The position numbers and the translations under genes were made by a program. A stretch of DNA of 5,472 nucleotides from Bifidobacterium breve. Its GTDB lineage: Bacteria > Actinomycetota > Thermoleophilia > Miltoncostaeales > Miltoncostaeaceae. Shown one piece after another: positions 1-5,472 of this stretch (positions are counted from its first letter, which is position 1; each line of letters opens with the position of its first letter). Below the pieces are notes generated by a model that worked only from the letters and a program-made list of their open reading frames with translations, was not told the DNA's origin and did no database searches. The stretch is from NCBI GenBank assembly GCA_945876305.1, contig CAMCOB010000094.1, positions 1 through 5,472 on the forward strand, given 5' to 3'.

Positions 1-3408
<3,408 letters not shown>

Positions 3409-3412
3409 TCGA

Positions 3413-4210
3413 TCAGTCGGTCGTATCGCTTCCGGCGGGGTCGTTCCCGTCGGGAGCGTGCGGCCGCTGCCATGGCCAGGTCATGGCGTGCCGATCCTGG
3501 GGGTAGCGGGCAACTGCCGCGGTGGTCTTCCGCACCCCGTAGAGGCGCCGGGCCCAATGTGACGTGGGCCGCGCAAGCCTGATCGCTCCGATGATGGCGA
3601 ACGGCATCATCAGAATGCCGAGCGCTGCGAAGATCCATTTGCCCTTGAGGAAGCAGACAACCGCAAGGATGAGCGATAGCGTGTGGAATCCGATGATGGT
3701 CCACGACCCGACGCTGCTGGCATTGGAGATGACGTCGGCCCAGAACGGCAGCCCGAGTGCGATAAGGGCCAGAAGCGACCCGGCGACCACGACGGCATCC
3801 ACTGACCTGCGCCCCTCACGCTCCCAGTAGACGTCGCGGAGCGTGAGCCACAGCGCGAACTCATCGAGGGTGAGCGCAGCCCCGATACCGAAGAGCGTGG
3901 GGATGATCCAGGCGAGCGACGTGGGCAGGTCGGGGTTCCAAGAGATTCCCAGCGCGCCGCTGATGAGCAGCAGAAAGATTCCGGGCACGAGGTGATGAAT
4001 GTGGGTGCCACCCACCGACACGTTGCCAAATGGCCCCTTGCCCGCCTTGATGAGGTGGGTGATCGTGCGCACGGTGAGAAAGGTCACGAGGAATGCCAGC
4101 AGTGTGATCTGCGCGCTGCCCACCCCGGTCTGCAGGATGCGTTCGTCGAACGCATTCACGACCGGAAAGGTCTCGTCCCAGAGGCTGGCGGTGAGGGGGG
4201 CCTGGAGCAT
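3413..4210 (-). CDS. Polytopic integral membrane protein of unknown function
   Basis: This encodes 265 residues from the ATG at 4210; starting at the GTG at 4216 would add Met-Pro. I prefer the ATG because AGGA at 4223-4220 is 9 nt from it but only 3 nt from the GTG. Numbering from the GTG, about six hydrophobic segments are visible near 34-56, 74-91, 100-117, 140-164, 171-190 and 194-214. Marked motifs are GGTHIHHLVPGI (69-80), after the first helix, and LDEFALWLTLRDVYWEREGR (117-136), after the third. Both are rich in His, Asp and Glu and could bind a metal or a polar headgroup. After the last helix comes a basic stretch (RLARPTSHWARRLYGVRK), then a hydrophilic tail ending PAGSDTTD. The motifs recall uncharacterised membrane proteins common in actinobacteria; I know no proven function. 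It lies 24 nt downstream of the MepA-like gene, probably in one operon, and converges on rpoC with a 4-nt gap. That it is a real membrane protein is nearly certain; its role is unknown. Confidence 0.9.
   Translation of the reverse strand: MLQAPLTASLWDETFPVVNAFDERILQTGVGSAQITLLAFLVTFLTVRTITHLIKAGKGPFGNVSVGGTHIHHLVPGIFLLLISGALGISWNPDLPTSLAWIIPTLFGIGAALTLDEFALWLTLRDVYWEREGRRSVDAVVVAGSLLALIALGLPFWADVISNASSVGSWTIIGFHTLSLILAVVCFLKGKWIFAALGILMMPFAIIGAIRLARPTSHWARRLYGVRKTTAAVARYPQDRHAMTWPWQRPHAPDGNDPAGSDTTD
3427..3458 (+). terminator. Candidate rpoC terminator hairpin, inside the 3' end of the convergent gene
   Basis: A 14-bp stem pairs 3427-3440 with 3445-3458 around the tetraloop TCGT, starting 18 nt after the rpoC stop codon. 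Eleven pairs are Watson-Crick. The other three (3431/3454, 3435/3450, 3440/3445) are G-U wobbles in plus-strand RNA but A-C mismatches in minus-strand RNA. The structure is therefore stronger in the rpoC transcript, as expected of an rpoC terminator. No U-tract follows. The hairpin lies in the codons of the hydrophilic C-terminal tail of the opposite gene. A chance structure in GC-rich DNA remains possible. Confidence 0.5.
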
Positions 4211-4218
4211 CGGCACCG

Positions 4219-4224
4219 ATCCTA
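4219..4224 (-). promoter_or_regulatory. TAGGAT element before the membrane-protein gene (SD or -10 box)
   Basis: On the minus strand TAGGAT ends 8 nt before the ATG at 4210. It contains AGGA, an acceptable Shine-Dalgarno core 9 nt from that ATG, which suits translation from an operon mRNA. It also matches the actinobacterial -10 pattern TAnnnT at a distance that would give a leaderless transcript starting at or next to the ATG. No convincing -35 is visible. Either reading favours the ATG at 4210 over the GTG at 4216. Confidence 0.4.
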
Positions 4225-4234
4225 GCCCTGCGGG

Positions 4235-5002
4235 TCAGGCCGGAAAGCGGATGTGCAGGTGGTCATCGTGGTTGGGCCAACGCACCACGACGCCCGACGG
4301 ACCCGTGAGGTCGAGTGATGGTCCGATCAGCACCAGCGATGCTCCACGCCCCACAACGTGATCAACGATGTCCTGGGTCAGCGACCGGTCGTAGCTTCCA
4401 GGGGTGGCCGGCCCGCGGGCACCGTCGCGTCGTGGCAGCCGGATATCCACGTCCAGCCCGTTCTGGTGCGATGAGTGCCCGTCGATGGTTCCGCCATTCC
4501 GGTGGGAGAGGTCGCCGATGCCGATGGCTGTGGCATTCGGATGCGCACGCGCCCACCACTCGCCAAGCGCCATGATCTCGCGAATCAGATGCGCCGTCCC
4601 CCAGCGAGTCTTCAGTCCACCGGGCTCACGCTGGGTGCGTGGGTCGTATGTGTAGTAGCCGGTACCTGAGACGGGCAGGCGGATACCGTTGGACAAGCTC
4701 CCGCTGTTGGGCGATCCACCCGGGTCGCTCTCATGCCAGTCGATCACCTCGCCCGCGCGCTCGCCGGTAATGAACACCGTGGGCGGTACAAGTAGGGGAG
4801 CGGGTGCCACCTGCACGTCAACCGGACTCGCGGGGCCACCGGATGGCCCGCCATCCGGCAGTGCGGCGGCCAGCGGTACTGCGGCCACCAGCAGGCCCAG
4901 AAGGCCGAGCCAGGCAGCGCGTCCGCGATGCGCGCGCACACCCTCGCGGCGGGATCGGCAGGACGTGCAGGAGCACGAGGTGGGGCGCACAGATTTCGGC
5001 AT
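4235..5002 (-). CDS. Penicillin-insensitive murein endopeptidase, MepA-like (peptidase M74)
   Basis: This is a probable zinc D,D-endopeptidase of the LAS/MepA type, which cleaves peptide cross-links of peptidoglycan outside the membrane. The 255 residues begin with an unusually long basic, Cys-containing N-region. A hydrophobic segment follows (about 30-47, WLGLLGLLVAAVPLAAA), either a signal peptide or an anchor, and then a Pro/Gly-rich linker to about 75. The catalytic domain shows GDLSHRNGG (163-171), GHSSHQNGLDVDIR (175-188) and NHDDHLHIRFP (244-254). By analogy with E. coli MepA (H113, D120, H211) the zinc ligands are H179, D186 and H250; H176 and H248 match H110 and H209. All key residues are present, so it should be active. 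The start is uncertain. The ATG at 5002 lacks a good Shine-Dalgarno sequence. GTG codons at 4990 and 4939 are alternatives; the latter gives a more typical signal peptide but has GAGGG only 1 nt upstream. It is probably the first gene of an operon with the membrane protein. The exact bond cleaved is not shown by the sequence. Confidence 0.9.
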   Translation of the reverse strand: MPKSVRPTSCSCTSCRSRREGVRAHRGRAAWLGLLGLLVAAVPLAAALPDGGPSGGPASPVDVQVAPAPLLVPPTVFITGERAGEVIDWHESDPGGSPNSGSLSNGIRLPVSGTGYYTYDPRTQREPGGLKTRWGTAHLIREIMALGEWWARAHPNATAIGIGDLSHRNGGTIDGHSSHQNGLDVDIRLPRRDGARGPATPGSYDRSLTQDIVDHVVGRGASLVLIGPSLDLTGPSGVVVRWPNHDDHLHIRFPA

Positions 5003-5011
5003 CGGGCGCCC

Positions 5012-5017
5012 ACGATA
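5012..5017 (-). promoter_or_regulatory. Possible -10 box for the MepA-like operon
   Basis: On the minus strand TATCGT fits the TAnnnT pattern and ends 9 nt before the ATG at 5002. This would give a leaderless or very short-leader mRNA. The bases between are GGGCGCCCG, containing the 8-bp palindrome GGGCGCCC (5004-5011). No clear -35 is visible at 16-18 bp. This is weak evidence from a short pattern; its main support is the similar placement at the divergent gene. Confidence 0.3.
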
Positions 5018-5109
5018 TGGCCACCACAGACGCTCGCGCGAAATCCTCGTTTCCGCCGCCGTGCGTCGTAATGCGTTCCGGTATTCCTGCTCGTCGCCCC
5101 TGCCTGCCC

Positions 5110-5115
5110 TAGCAT
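5110..5115 (+). promoter_or_regulatory. -10 box (TAGCAT) for a leaderless transcript of the 5122 gene
   Basis: TAGCAT matches the TAnnnT consensus and is followed by exactly 6 nt before the GTG at 5122, so transcription would begin at or next to the initiation codon. There is no Shine-Dalgarno sequence before that GTG, which supports leaderless expression. The TAG of the box is also an in-frame stop, so translation cannot start upstream of it. No consensus -35 is present. Confidence 0.55.
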
Positions 5116-5121
5116 CGTCGG

Positions 5122-5472
5122 GTGACCCGATTGCTCACCCGTCCGCTCATCGTCGTTCCCGTCGTGCTGCTTCTTGTCATCATCGGCGCGGGCATCTGGT
5201 TCTGGGTCAGCGCCGGGTCGAGCACCGGGGTCTCAGCAGCGGCCGCGCTGCGTGACTACGGCGCGCCCGGAAGTACCACGAGCACGGGTCCGCGGGCGGG
5301 AGCATGGACCTACCGGGTGAAGGGATCGGAGACCGTCGGGGTCGGACCAATCCAATTGACCCGCGATCTCCCGGCCGATGCACGGCTCGTGGTGCGGCCA
5401 TCAGGAAATGGTTACTGGCGCACCCTCGCGCTGAGCGAGGAGCACGTGGAGGGTGTGCGGTTCGAGGTGGGC
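5122..5472 (+). CDS. Membrane-anchored extracytoplasmic protein, N-terminal part (cut by window edge)
   Basis: An open frame of 117 codons begins at GTG 5122 and runs off the right edge. The in-frame TAG at 5110-5112 limits the start; GTG 5122 is the first start codon after it, with TTG 5131 as an alternative. The protein starts MTRLLTRPLIVVPVVLLLVI, giving one hydrophobic helix at about residues 7-31 that can be a signal-anchor or signal peptide. A Ser/Gly/Ala/Thr-rich linker follows to about residue 63. Next comes a folded-looking domain with AGAWTYRVKGSETVGVGPIQ near 63-82 and then alternating beta-like stretches (ARLVVRPSGNGYWRTLALSE). The pattern 'W-T-Y-x-x-x-G-S-E' recalls uncharacterised secreted proteins of deep-branching actinobacteria in which a similar motif starts the mature domain. 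This is a memory-based resemblance only. No enzymatic motif is visible in this part. It is divergent from the MepA-like gene, so a cell-envelope role is plausible but unproven. Confidence 0.82.
   Translation, partial: MTRLLTRPLIVVPVVLLLVIIGAGIWFWVSAGSSTGVSAAAALRDYGAPGSTTSTGPRAGAWTYRVKGSETVGVGPIQLTRDLPADARLVVRPSGNGYWRTLALSEEHVEGVRFEVG

Larger units (their letters stand above)
5003..5121. promoter_or_regulatory. Divergent intergenic region between the MepA-like gene and the plus-strand gene
   Basis: These 119 bp separate two divergently read genes and must hold any promoters that both use. TAnnnT boxes lie close to each start: TATCGT at 5017-5012 (minus) and TAGCAT at 5110-5115 (plus). No RNA gene, riboswitch or long inverted-repeat operator is visible. 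Confidence 0.6.

Noticed and set aside
3564..4361. Plus-strand open frames between 3564 and 4361
   Set aside because: They run antisense to the membrane-protein gene and the start of the MepA-like region. They show no domain, while the minus-strand frame gives coherent transmembrane helices.
4689..5255. Plus-strand 188-codon open frame spanning the divergent region
   Set aside because: It overlaps the MepA-like gene on the other strand and the 5122 gene in another frame. Its Arg/Ser/Pro-rich sequence has no fold or motif and looks like a GC-rich shadow.

Overview
This high-GC window fits a member of the Actinomycetota, possibly a deep-branching class such as Thermoleophilia. The RpoC carries no SI3-type insert in its trigger loop. 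The two other complete proteins resemble families I know mainly from actinobacteria. At least one gene start looks leaderless, with an extended TAnnnT box placed about 7 nt before the initiation codon. The class-level guess rests on remembered protein sequences and is not tested here.

Layout: (1) 1-3408, plus strand: most of rpoC, the RNA polymerase beta-prime subunit. It is open at the left edge and lacks roughly the first 270-400 residues. (2) 3413-4210, minus strand: a six-helix integral membrane protein of unknown function, convergent with rpoC and only 4 nt away. (3) 4235-5002, minus strand: a secreted or membrane-anchored MepA-like (peptidase M74) murein endopeptidase, 24 nt upstream of the membrane gene and probably co-transcribed with it. 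(4) A 119-bp divergent promoter region at 5003-5121. (5) 5122-5472, plus strand: the start of a membrane-anchored extracytoplasmic protein, cut by the right edge.

The genes do not form one obvious pathway. rpoC ends its transcription unit here: the rpsL-rpsG-fusA cluster that often follows rpoBC is not directly downstream. The other three genes look like a cell-envelope cluster: one peptidoglycan hydrolase, one polytopic membrane protein and one anchored outer-face protein, read from a shared divergent region.

The points most worth checking are: the rpoC/membrane-gene junction, where each gene's candidate terminator hairpin lies inside the other gene's C-terminal coding tail; lineage-specific insertions in RpoC, one of which looks like a duplicated barrel module; a hexanucleotide repeat coding for a Lys/Gly-rich stretch in RpoC; and a promoter box overlapping an in-frame stop just before the divergent plus-strand gene. 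I see no mobile element, CRISPR array, RNA gene or clear novel defence-type system in this window.
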